From NCBI GenBank assembly GCA_022225965.2, contig JAKJXP020000134.1:1-64000 (forward strand): a stretch of 64,000 nucleotides of DNA, written 5' to 3'. The first letter of the stretch is position 1; the number at the start of each line of letters is the position of its first letter. Shown here piece by piece: positions 45,084-57,391 of the stretch. The notes beneath the pieces are model-generated. The model saw nothing but the letters and a program-made list of their open reading frames with translations, was not told where the DNA came from and searched no databases. The DNA comes from Diatrype stigma (Eukaryota > Ascomycota > Sordariomycetes > Xylariales > Diatrypaceae). The translations under genes and the position numbers were made by a program.

Positions 45084-48071
45084 TCAGTCATCTCCCATGT
45101 CAATCAGATTCCGATTAAAGAACCCATAGATACGCCGCGCCGCCTCCCTCCCCACGAGCGGCTCCAGCTCGGCGGCCGTCATGTTGGCCACGTCGCGGAC
45201 GCTCTCGGCCTCGAGCGTCAGGGTCTTGAGGTTCTGGGGCGTGACGCCGGGCACGACGCCCAGCATCTCGTGGGGCTCGAGGTTGAAGGCCTGCTGATTG
45301 TCGCCGCCCGCGGCGGCGGCAGCGCGCGGGTCGAGCCCGGCCCGCACGGCCGCCACGGGATCGGGCTCGTCCTGCTGCGTCTTCAGGGCCTCGAAGATCT
45401 CGGCCGTCTGGTGCGGGTCGGAGCTCCAGACGACGCGGAGGCGGGGGAAGGCGAGGGTGAGCAGCACGATCTTGGACTGCAGATCCCCCGCACCGCCGCT
45501 GCCGCCACCGCTGTCGTCCGCGCCGGGTTTCTTCAGGCTCCGCGCGGCGCCCGACAGGTCGGCGAACGGCTCGAGCGTGAAGGACTTGCCGGCGTCGAAC
45601 TCGATGAGCAGGACGGCGTCGCGGTAGTGCTGGAACATGGACTCGGCCTGGGAGTAGAGGCGGCCGTCCTTGAAGGAGGAGATGAGGTCGGACACGGACT
45701 TGCGCTCGACGCAGATCTGCGGCGACAGGATGTAGTCGCCCACCGTCAGCATGCAGGGGACCACGACGATGCCCCGCGCGTGCAGCAGCGACGGCAGCGA
45801 CGACCGGAACTCGCGCACGTCGACCACGACGCGCGGCGGCTGGGCCGTGGCCGCGAGCCGCCCACCGCCCGCGATGCGCGTGTTGACCGTGCGGAGGAAG
45901 GCGTTCTGCGGGTCTTCGGCGCTGGTGCCGGTCGTGGCGTCGTGGTCGTCGGTGGTCATGACGATGGACATGCTGGCGCGCTCCTTGATGAGGCGCGTGA
46001 AGGCGTCCTTCTCGCGCCGCACCGACGCTAGATACCGCTGCTCCTCGACGGAACCGCCGTAGAACAGGAAGTAGACGCGCACGTTGCGATCGTTGTGCGA
46101 CGACCGGTATACCTCGACGCGGCGGATGAAGGATGCGTCCGGCTCGTACATGACGATGTACCGGGGGCGGACCTCCTCGAGCACGTGCTCGTCCTGATCG
46201 CCCTCGTACGCGTGCACCACCACTAGGTCCTGCATCTCGTACAGCTCGAAGTAGTCCTCCATGTCCTCGAGCGGGTCGGCGACGATGTCTGGCTTCTGGT
46301 TGGCCTCCTCTGCAGTGATCTCCACCTCGGCCATTAGGTCCGCCACCTCGGACGGCTTCTCGAAGTACTGCACGAGGCTCCCGTTGGCTGCCCTCCCGGA
46401 GCCCGCCCCGGCGGCGGCGGCACTGCCTCCTCGCACCCGACGTCGCTTGTTCGCTGGGGCTCTCCCCTTGTAGTGACCCTGAGCTAGCCGGGGGTCTACT
46501 GCGCCCTCGAGGGCCTTCTGGTTCTCGGAGAAGAGCGCGGTACTTATCTGCGCAAATTCTCTTTTCCAGTTCAAGTACCCCCGGAGACTTTTTCGCATCA
46601 TGAATGCGCCAGACGGCTTGTGTCCTCTCTTCTTCTCTGGTTTGGCGTCGGGTTCAGTCTCTTGTGGTTGGACATGCATACTTTTCAGATAGTCTCGGAG
46701 CTGTCGGCACGTAGTCGTATCGGAACACATGATCAGGATAGTCCCATTCGAGTCGTCCCGCATGGGAGGGTCGAAGTATAGATCTCTGTCGATCTCCTCT
46801 AGTATCTCTGCGAGAACAGCCCATTTGGGCTGCTCCTCCAGCACCGGGCGCAGCGATTCGATCGTCGACTTCTCCGTAGCCTTGGCCTTGCTCGCATACA
46901 CCCTCTGCTTGGCCGTGTTGAAGATGGTATGTGCGGCATCGAGAAAAAGCCAGGGTGACTGACTTTGTCTCGTAGAACCAGGTTGCGGGGAATGGGCTGC
47001 GTGAATTGTGTCCAAGTGCTGGAGGAATGATACCGCATCATAGGTCACTAGAGAATGTAGCATGCCACGAAGCACCGTTAGATCGTTCACGATCTGCTTA
47101 GTCTTCCAGCTGACCCTGTGCCAATTTGGATCTAATTGTCGCCTTACCATGATGTCGAAATTCTTGAGCAGAGCACTGTCCAGATTCCAGTCATCCATTT
47201 CAAGACCGGTATTACCCTTCTTGAGCTCATGGATGCTGACTTCGACACACTCCATGATGGCTGTCTGTATCTCCTTCATCGCATCTGTCATGGGAACCTC
47301 GAGCTCGATCACCTCAGCCTTTTTCTTGCCTTCTAGAGAGCTGGCAACTGTCACGTGAAAGCGCGGCCAGAGCGACGCTTTCCGCAAAAACATGTTCCGC
47401 ATCATGGTGGCTAGCGGGGAGAAGCCGATGGTGAAAGGATCCGGGTTGTCCGAGAAGGCCTTCAAGAAGCCGACCTTGTTCTTCTGCCGATATATCCGAA
47501 GGATGAAAGCCTCGAGGGAAGTTGCTACAACTTTGTCCGCGTGCAAGAGGATGACGCCGGTGATTTTCTCAGGGTTGAGAAGGCTTGTCAGGAGGTCAAC
47601 GACCAATATACGAGACGTGATGCTGTATATGCCGCCCTGGGCATACATCTTCTCCCTGGCGCCGACGCTGGTGAAGTCGGTATTCACGACGGTCAGGCCT
47701 CTCGCCCGCGGCGTATTGCTGATGGCGGCATGCTCGGCTAGGGCCTCTCCGATCCAGGCATTTTCCCTCTCTTCGGCCCCGACGACGATGATCAGGTTGT
47801 TTCCGGCGGCGTCGTAGCTATGCAGGAGGTTGGTGACCAAGCGCATAAGGCCGAGGCCTTTGGCGATGACGACGAGCTCATCTTCGGCGCGGAGTTCCTG
47901 GAATAGGTGCTGCTGGTATTCCTGTGATTGCTGTTAAGACTAACCTATTATACCCATCGTATAGTACTAGACGTATAGTACTAGACGCATAGTATTGAAT
48001 GGCAAAGGCGACATCAAGCTTACAAGAGGCAGCGAGAGCTTCACCGGTTGGGGCGCATTGTTTGCAGACAT
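45084..48071 (-). CDS. RAD1: XPF/Rad1 structure-specific DNA repair endonuclease
   Basis: Two exons on the minus strand: 48071-48024 (16 codons) and 47930-45084, giving about 964 residues. The inactive helicase-like part covers the first 600 residues. The ERCC4 nuclease domain has the catalytic signature GDY near D748 followed by V757-E-R-K760, then SVSDLISSFKDGRLYSQ. A tandem helix-hairpin-helix pair ends the protein (LGVVPGVTP, LVGREAARRIYGFFN). With its partner Ercc1/Rad10, it cuts the 5' side of DNA bubbles in nucleotide excision repair and in removal of crosslinks and flaps. Exon 1 is placed because it adds the expected N-terminus (EYQQHLFQELRAEDELVVIA) in frame; an alternative acceptor at 47922 would drop three residues. 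Confidence 0.95.
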
Positions 48072-48885
48072 GCGGGGCACGTCTACTTCCCTACTAGACG
48101 TCCACTGGGCACGGTCAGGTAAGGTAGGGATCGCGGCGAGAATCAGGGGCACTTGGACATTTTCTTATGAGCTCTTTCTTATATATGACTCTAAGGTGGT
48201 CCGGGGGGGAAGAGTTGCAATGTCTGCAATGTCTGCAATGTGAGGCCTTGAAGGGACGGTTGTCGTTCCTGAGCTTCAAGGTTGCTTCGTTGTACTAATG
48301 CCGGCTACTTTTAGGCTTCCAGGGTGCTGAACGTACTTTAGGTAGGTACGCACTTAGGCATGGAGGTGCACCGTGTAAGCGAGCATAAAATCCGGGGTCG
48401 AGTCTGCAGGTGCGAATCATGAAGCTGTTCTGTTCAACTGCAGCTTCCACACCGGAGGCTGCCGCCACATTGACGCGAGATCACGGGGTCAACTTTAAAT
48501 CCAAGCAAGCACTCGAGGTCTCCAACCATGGACATCTGGAAGCCCGGCAGCTGCCCGGGCGCCCCTACTTCGGTTGGTGTATCTGTCGGTTGGTGTACCT
48601 ATGTACCTCGCCGCCAACTCAATACATACGTCATCGTCATACGCATCAAGCCTGCCTGGCATTGATACCACTTCTAGGTAACATGACCTCTGATGATTAC
48701 CTATAGACTACACCTATAAAGACTTGACGGAGAACGACATCCACCTTCTAGACAATACTACCTTGAAAGTCATAAAATATCAATATCAATACAAAATTAC
48801 CTAAGTCAACCCCGACTTCCTAAAATTGGCACGAAACACATCTAGATCATAACACATCTAAGTCTCAACCAACCCATCCACCAAG
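48072..48885. other. Divergent intergenic region, XPF to 68-residue protein
   Basis: About 810 bp, with promoters for both genes. TGCAATGTC triplicates near 48217-48241 and TTAGGTAGGTACGCACTTAGG near 48339. No other gene is seen. Confidence 0.5.
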
Positions 48886-49193
48886 ATGACCCACCCTAGC
48901 GCTCAGGTATGCTCATATCATGTCTTCTAAAACAACATCATGTCGCTTCTAGAGTTGCATGTTGTACTTGTACATCAAAACGAGCGATAGCTAATATGGA
49001 TAAACAGACCGGAAAGATCGACAACGAGTTCAAGGCTCAGTCTGAACAAGAAGCGTCTCAGCCCCAGGGAGCGAAGCAGTTCGCCGCCGCTACTAAGGCC
49101 CACCCCGGCCCGGCTGTCCCCCAGAGCATGCCGGAGCAGGAGGGAACCAAGGAGGAGCGACAGGCCAAGGCCAAGGAGCTGAACAACAAATAG
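48886..49193 (+). CDS. 68-residue hydrophilic protein of unknown function
   Basis: Two exons (48886-48906 and 49008-49193) give 68 residues. The first exon codes MTHPSAQ. The rest is highly charged and rich in Gln, Ala, Glu and Lys, with no hydrophobic segment and few bulky residues, so it is likely disordered or a single helix near the C-terminus (GTKEERQAKAKELNNK). The composition resembles small stress-related hydrophilic proteins of fungi, but I do not recognise the family. Splice sites are clean (GTATGC donor, AAACAG acceptor, CTAAT branch site 17 bp before). An alternative reading as an unspliced frame from 48909 uses intron sequence as coding and is less likely. Confidence 0.68.
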
Positions 49194-51410
49194 ACGCCCC
49201 ACTAAGAATGTAGAAACATTCTGCTTCACGATGAAGGACGATGTGACGATATGAACGATGGGTTTCGGGAAACAGGATGGAGAAGCAGACCTGACACTTG
49301 ATACAGGTCTATGATAGGCACCGCTTTATGTAATAACCAAGGCCTATTCTTTATTACGAAATATGCTCGCAAAATTACACAAAGCTTGTGATACACACAC
49401 CAAGTATCGAGATGTTATGCTATAATACACCTAGACCTACAGGGTCAATATTGTATGGCCCCCTAATACTTCGTAGAGTTCGGACTTGCCCTCCCAAATC
49501 CCCTAGGCCCTTTTTTGCTAGCAAGCAATCTTGAAGATTTGACTGAGGTTGGAGTTTGGATTTCAGCAGTACGATGACGTTGGCGTAACTAATACTCATG
49601 TGGCGGGCGTTGCGTTCATACGCGCGTCGAATTCTAGGCAGTCAAATTACTACCTAGGTACCTACATAGTCGTTATGCTGGTTAGGCAGACAGCAAACCG
49701 AGTCAGTAGGCACTTCACCTGAGTATTCCGTAGTTAGACCGGAGATGAAGGAGTTGTAACCGTCAACATTACCTACCGACGGTGATGTGATTGCAAATCG
49801 CAGCGCGTTTAGAGGCGGATATATTATGACTTGCAGTGGTTCAAGGCACAATACTCGGCTTGCTGGCCAGGCTAGGTATAACGGGAATCGACTTAAGATG
49901 GCGGTGGAGGGAGTGAAGACGGCACGATGGCTGCACATGTGCATACAATACATACCCGTATGTATATACATGGAGTGCCTCTCCGTGCCACATTGTACCT
50001 ACCTAAGTAGGTATGGTGGGGTAGGTAATTCGTAATGTGGCCCGGCTTCAAGCGTTGAGCACTGAACATTGAGCACTGAGCACTGGACGCATTCTGTCAT
50101 TGCACCTCTGACCCTCGTTGTGCCGTGGCCGTTGCTGTCCGGTCCGCCAGTTCCCATTACGCTTTACTTGAACTTCTGCAACACCAGACAGTTCCTCACG
50201 CTGTATCACTATACAAACACAAAATAGATCTTTACGAAGGAGATGTTCCTTACTTACATGTAGGTACTGCACTGCCTGCACTTACTACCACCTACGTACG
50301 TTAGATTGCAGGATGGTCCCACAAACACCAGTATACATCCATGGATGTCTACCTGTACCTACCTTCTCCTACCTGACCACATGTATGTACTAACACTCCT
50401 AGTACAGTAGGTAATAAGGAGTACGAAGGTAGCGGCCAAAAGTATGCGAACTGCTTTACTTTTCCTTACAGTCTGTTGGGTCGTAGTTTTATACAGTATA
50501 CATAAGAACACAGGCGGCCAAGACTATGCTAGGGCAGCTCAATGGCCTAAGTCCCCTAAAAACATTCCAGTTCAGGACGTATCTGGGGCTCGTAATAGGG
50601 CGCAATTTAGCAGCCGTACGCTAATTCGGCTTAAGACTGAAGTATACTGTCCAAATCTGAGGATCGCCATACTGTCTCTTGCCGTGGAGCAGTTCGCATA
50701 CTTTTGGCCGCTACCTTCGTACTGAGTTCGCTCTACCGGGTAGTTACCTAAGTTGCTAGGTGCTAGACAGGCGACAGGGTGACAGCCAGCCAATGTGTTG
50801 TTAGTCCGAGCACTAGGCCGGGCAGTCCAAGCAGTCCAAGAAATCCTTCACCGTTACCAACTCGCTGGAATATAACGCCGCCATCTCCTTGGTTTGGCTT
50901 CCATTTGACTAGCCTCCTCTTTATAACGTGCGTGTCTTGACAAGTACAAGTTGAAGTATAGATAATCAAGGTATGTATGTGATCGACCGAGCCGCAGCCC
51001 TATATTCTCGCATATTCCTGTATCCTCCTATCCCCCTTTCCGCCCATACATTCGCGCGAGTTCTTTTCGTTATATTCACTCGATTCACACAATAGACAGG
51101 CCATATAGGCAGTAAGCGCCACCCACAATCATCATCGACCGACCAACCAACCGACCAACCACCAAGCAAGCATCACCACCCCTCCAGCCCGCTCTCCGCC
51201 CTCCGCCCTCCGCCCAACGCCGTCCGACTTAGGTACGATTATGAGGGGCACAACTTAAGCCTTGCAGACGGCGTCTTGATATAAATAGGCTGTATCCATG
51301 TTCACTTAGGACATAAGTTCGATGTTACTATAGACAGGAACCTTCTTGCGCTCGAGGTTCCCCTTTATCCCTTCTTAGCGACCTCACGCGACCTCGCCAC
51401 TTTCTTCGCA
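49194..51410. other. 2.2 kb intergenic, 68-residue protein to LAS17
   Basis: No supported gene. Many TACCTA/TAGGTA palindromes occur (49650-49672, 49995-50025, 50270-50420). A 20-bp inverted pair lies around 50430-50455 and 50690-50715 (AAGGTAGCGGCCAAAAGTAT and its complement). The last 450 bp, with CCGACCAACCAACCGACC and pyrimidine runs, is likely the LAS17 promoter. Confidence 0.55.
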
Positions 51411-53565
51411 ATGCCTTCCATCCTCAGCGAGGAAGACAAGGAGACCGTCAAGCGGGTCGTTCCAAAACAAACCAACAAGATCCAAGCCGTGGCCGTCGCG
51501 AGGCTCTACGTCGCATACCCGAATCCGTCGAAATGGACATATAGTGGGTTACAAGGAGCAATTGTGCTCGCCAACGACCTGGTCGGGAACACGTACTGGT
51601 TAAAGATGGTAGATGTATCCGTAAGTCTCACCCCTTCGCATCCGCCATCTTGCTCTTCATTGTCTTGCTCTGTATTCGAGACTAACATATCTGTAGCCTG
51701 CCGCACGTGGCGTAATATGGGACCAAGAGATATTCGAAAACTGGAACTACAACCAAGATCGAGTTTTCTTCCATACCTTCGAGATCGAGGAATGCCTGGT
51801 TGGGCTGTCTTTTGTCGATGAGAAAGAGGCAAAGCAGTTCAAGAAGAAGATGGACGACCGGGAAAAGAACGCATCAAAACATACGAAGAATACCCCATTT
51901 GGTGGCGCTCAACACCACTCCCATGGCGGTACGAAAGGGTTCTTGGGTGGCATCTTTTCAGGACACAGACACTCCTCTGCGCCCACTCCTACCCCGCCGG
52001 ATTCTCCTAGCAGTGGTCTCCCTCCAGCGCGAACCTCTGCGACCAATCTCAATGGCTACCATAACCCAACTTCAGAGTTCGCTGAGCTGGAGGCATACGA
52101 ACCCAACTGGCAAGAGAACTTCGGGCACTTCTTAAAAGAACAGGGACTCACCGATCAGTTCATCAAGGAGAACCAAACCTTCATTGTCGAGTTCTTGAAG
52201 GGCCAGGGAGGTGCCGCGTCTTCGGGAGCATCTACACCGGCCCCACCACCGCCACCTCCCCCGACCAACGGATCATCCGTAGGTCACAGTCGAGCTCCTC
52301 CGCCACCACCACCGGTCCAGAGCGCCCGGTCTACCACCGAGAGCCTATCCTCTACGGGTTCTCGTCGTGGTGCTCCTCCACCACCGCCTGCTCCGCGACG
52401 ATCTGGGAAAGTGGACGCTGTACATCGGGAACCGACGCCACCGCAGGACCCGACACCACCACCGCCTCCGGCTCCGCGGTTCAGAGCTCCACCTGCGTTC
52501 CCCGATGCTGGAAAATATGCCCGCGAAGAGCAAGCTCACCGGCCTGTCCCCGCTGCTCCTGCTCCTGGTCCACCACCTCCCCCGCGACCGCCAAAATCGC
52601 CTATCGAAGACAACGAGGAAAGCGAAGGCCATCGGTTTGCCGTGCCTCCTGCCTTCACCGGCCAGCGACAGAATAATGCGCCGGCACCACCAGCGCCGCC
52701 GGCTAGAGGTCCGGTGCCGCCGCCGCCGCCGCGTGACCACGCCGCTCCCCCTCCGCCACCGCCCGCACCGGCGTTACCACCGCCTGTGCCAATGCTGCCA
52801 CCCAAGGTGCCATCGGCGGCCGCTCCTCCGCCACCGCCACCCCCAGCGGCTTCACGGCCTGTCCCAGTACCACCGCCGAGAGACTCCGCCCCTCCCTTAC
52901 CACCTCCACCGCCTCCACTGCCACCGACAAGTGCACCTGCGCCTCCTCCATCGGCTCCCCCCATGCCGCCTCCTCTGCCAACAGCGGCGAGTCCAGCCGC
53001 CCCGCCACCAGCTCCACCGCCGCCGCCGCCGGGTGGTATGGGTGGTCCACCACCACCGCCGCCGCCGCCTCCGCCACCAGGAGCCGGGGCACCACCTCCA
53101 CCTCCGCCGCCCGGTCCTCCACCGCCGCCTGCAGCAAACCGCGACTCAGGCTATTCATCCGGCGCTCCTGCCGCCGCCAAACCGGCAGTAGAGGGTACTC
53201 GGTCTGCGATGCTAGGCGATATCCAGAAGGCGGGCGGTATAGCCTCGCTGAAAAAGGTCGACCGAACCCAAATCAGAGACCGCAGCGCCGCAACCGTCGG
53301 GGGGAGTTCAGACACCGGACCGCATGGAAGCGGACTGCCTCCCGCGGGTGTCGCGCCCGGAGGAGGAGGAGGCGGCATGGCTGATGCGTTGGCTGCTGCG
53401 CTCCAGAAGCGAAAGGCGAAAGTTCGCGATAGTGGTAAGTTTTCCTTTATCCCCCCCCTATTTTCTCATTGGATTTTCTACGATGAGCCTAGCTGCTACT
53501 CCTATGATGATGTTGACTGACGTGTTTTGGTAATAGACGACGAAAAGAGTGATGATGAATGGTAG
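51411..53565 (+). CDS. LAS17: Las17/WASP actin nucleation-promoting factor
   Basis: Three exons (51411-51620, 51697-53434, 53537-53565) give 658 residues. The WH1 domain spans about residues 1-125, continuous across the first splice site. A CRIB-less middle follows, then some 330 residues of polyproline blocks that bind SH3 proteins and profilin. A WH2 motif lies near 556-580 (GDIQKAGGIASLKKV), and the end is an acidic Arp2/3-binding tail, DDEKSDDEW, supplied by the tiny third exon. The layout matches yeast Las17. The protein activates the Arp2/3 complex at cortical actin patches during endocytosis. The third exon is accepted because the conserved terminal tryptophan is lost without it. Confidence 0.95.
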
Positions 53566-55607
53566 AAGTCGAGCATGCGTTGCTCGAAGGATTACATTGG
53601 TGTAAAGATGAGAGAAACCAACAGACGTTTGGCGGGAGGAACAAGTCACCCGAAGACAAGATGCGGATTAGGAGACGACTGAGACTGAAGCCTTGTTGGT
53701 CGGGTAAAGGGGTAATGAACGGCGGATATGATTTGGGAGAACCAACAGCATTGCCGGTGTTAACTAATAGGGCTAGCCACAAGCTGTGAGCCTCCAGGGT
53801 GTCGCTCGCCTACGCGATCCCGGGCCAGTTCTTGAACTGCGATACTGGGTTGGTTGATCTAATAGCTCGTTGTCTTGGTCCTCTACCCGAGGGACACTGG
53901 CGGGAAGAGCCTGACTATTTCCTATTTGAGGGAATGGACGTGAGAGGCCCCTTATGAGCCGAAACCAAGCTAAAGATGGAAGCTTTCCGGATACCAGGAA
54001 CACATGTTTGCGTGTGCGAGCGAGAACAAAAAAGAGGCAGACAAAACAGACAACTAGGTTTACCACTTCTCATCCCCGCTACACCTCCTTTTTTCCTTTT
54101 TATACCCGCGCAGGATGCGCTCGCCAACCCTTTTCTACCTACGCTTTTGCCCTGCCCTGCTGTGCTCTGCAAGCCCGCCTCCCTGTTCAAAACCTGCTGC
54201 GTAGACAGATACCTCTAGATAGACATGAGATGACTGGGCTGTTGTTTCTTTTGAGAGTGGGGTGCCGACGAAGGGAGGGGAAGAAGAGGAAGAGGATGAG
54301 GATGAGGATGAAGAGAGGGTAGTTTGGATTAGAATAGTTACAAATAAACATACAATAACCCCAAAACATATCATGTATACCAGAGAAAAGTAGATTTTCA
54401 ACTGACATCTTCAACTGGCAACCCTAACAGGAAGAAGAATGACCTTTCGATGTAAGTGCTGGGTGAACTGATTGTCGTGCCGGGGGTGTTGGGTGATAGA
54501 AGGTAGGTATGGAGGTAGGTAGCAGGATGACATTCCTGAACTACCTAGGAGAGAGCGCTACCTACTACCTGAGGCCTGCAGGCTGGGTCAATAAGGACAT
54601 GATGAAGTGTCGTGGATATGTCTTGGTCGGGGAGGGGGCTGCTGTCAGACACCTACCTGCCTGCTTGTGTATACTTCGCCTTGACCCATCGCTTGCTCTT
54701 CATCGCCCGTCCAGGCTGCCCTGAGCTATGTAGAAGACTGGTTACCTGCATTCTTACATGCGTACGTAGGTGTTTCCTCATGCTTTCATCCATCCATACG
54801 TGTGCCTCAGTATGTGTATATAGTTACGTATCTATCTATCTGTGTGTTCGTGAAGCTGTCTGTCTATATGGGCACGTACTTGAAAACTTGTTTGCTCGCT
54901 GAGCTGCTTCGTGACTTTGGCGTGTCTATTTTACCAACTACGGAGGGTTTGACGAAAGAATAGAGGCCAGCTTCGTGAGAGCCAACGCATACACATACAC
55001 ATATTAGAAAAGCACGGCAAGAGGAATGCGGGTTGTTGCTTGTAGGGCGATCAGATATTTGGCAGGGAGGAAAGAAGCCATGCTATGTAGTATTGAGTCT
55101 ATGAAGGATAGGTTTTCGTAGCCGCATTACCATTATTGCATTTATGGACCCCGACCCTGTTTTCGTTCACCTTTCCCCTTCACATATGCGCATGGAATGT
55201 AGAAAGGACAAGTTTATAAAAAATAAGGAAGAAATCATTATCCATCCATCATCTCATTAGCGAAGCCATGACGTCCCTCCCACCATGGCTTTTTTCTTTT
55301 TTGTTCTAAAGATCGTCGTCTTCATCGCAAAGCCCAACTGTCGCGGAACCCGGCAGCGGCCCCTTGAGAGAAAGCGACGCCGACGGGTTTGAGAGAGAAG
55401 ACAGACTTTTCCCGACAACTTTTTTGTTGTTTTGCTGATATGCCTCAGGCAGACATGCGAAGCAACAGCAAGGGCCAGGTGAGCATTGGATGTTCAGACG
55501 AAGGAGACTTTGTCTAGACATGACCGATTCGACTGAGCGACTGACTGACGCAACAGGCAGGCAGGCAGGCGGGCAGGCGGGCAGAGAAGGATAAGACCGA
55601 GTCTGTT
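53566..55607. other. Convergent intergenic region, LAS17 to eIF1A
   Basis: About 2.0 kb between convergent genes. A GATGAG/GAAGAG stretch near 54282-54316, TAGGTAGGTATGG near 54500-54525, and a GGCAGGCAGGCAGGC-type tract at 55553-55587 just after the eIF1A stop. The last 350 bp is presumably the eIF1A 3' end. No gene is supported. Confidence 0.5.
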
Positions 55608-56403
55608 TTAGATGTCGTCGATCTCGATCTCCTTGCCCTGGCCGCCGGCGCCGGCCTCCTCGTCCTCGGAGTCGCGGTCCTCGTCGAACTCGAAGTTGCA
55701 CTCGTTGTCGTCGTCGCCGCGGGCGTAGGTGTCGGTCTCGTTGATCTTGGCGTTCTCAGGCAGCTCGCCGTAGGCCTTGAGGGAGCGGGCCTCGTCGGCG
55801 GTGTACTTGAGGATCACGTCGCCCTTCTCGTCCTGGTAGTCCCGCAGCGACAGCAGGATGATGTCGCCCTGGTTGATCCACACCTTCTTGCGCAGCTTGC
55901 CCCGGATGTGCGCCAGCCGCTTCTCCCCGTCGAAGCAGAGCGCCTCCAGCCGCCCGTTGCCGAGCATCTTGACTACCTGGGCGTACTCTGTTGGTTTGGG
56001 GGGAAGTTGCATCGTTAGCTATGGCTGGTACCATTTAGGGGGGTGGGGGTGAGATATGAATAGTTGGGTGGATGGGTGGATGAATGGATGGTGAGGTGTA
56101 TTTTCGTGAGTCTTGCTTACCTTGGCCTTCTTCCTTGAACGTCAACTCGCGCTTCTCGTTGTCGGCCTCGTTCTTGCCACGACGTCTGTTTTTACCTCCC
56201 TATTCGGCGAAAAGTAATTAGTATTGGCCAGTAGCAGCCTTGGAGTGCACCGAGGCGGCCGATCCAGCAAACAAGCAGAGTAGGGGGGACGAGGCCCTTT
56301 GATTGATTGCATCGCGGGGCTATTCTGTGTGGGAGGCTGAGGGAGGGGCCGAGGGGTCGAGGGGCAGCGGCTAATTGCTTACCTTTCCCTTGTTCTTAGG
56401 CAT
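55608..56403 (-). CDS. TIF11: Translation initiation factor eIF1A
   Basis: Three exons on the minus strand (56403-56383, 56199-56121, 55987-55608) give 159 residues. The basic N-terminal tail starts [18 protein letters not shown], the OB fold covers about 33-95 ([23 protein letters not shown]), a helical part follows ([19 protein letters not shown]), and the end is an acidic tail closing with the conserved EIEIDDI-type sequence. eIF1A binds the A site of the 40S subunit, helps scanning and start-codon choice, and contacts eIF5B through its C-terminus. Splice phases 0 and 1 join the conserved sequence without gaps. Confidence 0.96.
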
Positions 56404-57391
56404 GTTGGCGGCTTCTGTCTACCAAATGCTGTTTTGTGACGATGGGAGGAAATCCGGTTGATTTCTACCACAAATGGGGGGTGGTTGAAAGGAAGAGAGG
56501 AATTGTTTATGTAGACGGACGAATGTGTGAAGTGTGCGGGATGTGGATGTGGATGTAAGGATGGAATCGCCGACTTATCTAGGTACTAAGTATTTAGTTA
56601 CCTACAGGTAGTGATTGTATGGGTGCGGCGGCGTCAGGGCGTGCAGGGTGACGACGAAGGAACTTCTTGCAGTTGGTGGGCTGTGAAATAAAATCTGGGT
56701 TTAGCCACCCACAAATAGCGGGGCATGCTGCGCTTCTAGTTCAGCTAGCGGCAACGAGTTGAATGAGAAACTTTGAATCATCGGCGGCTCCATAGGCGGA
56801 CAGGCCCATAGGTATGTATGTACAATACCTACATAGTAGCTGCCTAGCAGCATCGGTAGCAGCGTAACAGCTTAACAGCGTAACAGCTAACAGCGCAAAG
56901 AATGGCAGAATGAGTAATGGGGGCCACTAACCAAACAGAATTAAGAGTCACTGAGAAGAGTCCAAAGTAAGCACATTCAACAACTCTTACTCATACGTCA
57001 GTCACCTGTGCTACATACTACCTAGGTACCTTCATCAGACTTGACAAGTCGAGAGCCTTGATTCCTTTCCCGCTTTTAGTGGCCCCGGAATTGTCTCAGT
57101 TGCATGAACAAAGACTCGAAAAACACCGTGCAGGATCAGCAACATCATTGTAGGTATTCGTATGGCTACAAAATATCTTGTAATAGAGCTTCATCTAGTT
57201 AAATGCTAACTACATAAAATGTAGTATAATATCTTGCCCTGGTATTCACTTTTCACCTTTTCAGACTTGTCCATCTGCAGGGGATATATACACACCAAAG
57301 CACTACCTACTCGGCTAGTAGAAAGCATGAGGGGGCTGTAAGGGGGCTGCCGCTAGAAACTCAGTGACTGGGCACAGGCTCGTTCAGGACC
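56404..57391. other. Divergent intergenic region
   Basis: About 990 bp holding promoters of eIF1A and the next gene. A run of CAGCGTAACAGCTTAACAGCG-like units lies near 56860-56895. No gene is seen. Confidence 0.5.

Noticed and set aside
45270..46031. 253-codon plus-strand frame inside the XPF gene
   Set aside because: It is a shadow of a GC-rich conserved nuclease exon; the minus-strand XPF domain motifs are decisive.
52367..53191. 274-codon His/Arg-rich frame in LAS17
   Set aside because: A shadow of the polyproline codons (CCN read in another frame).
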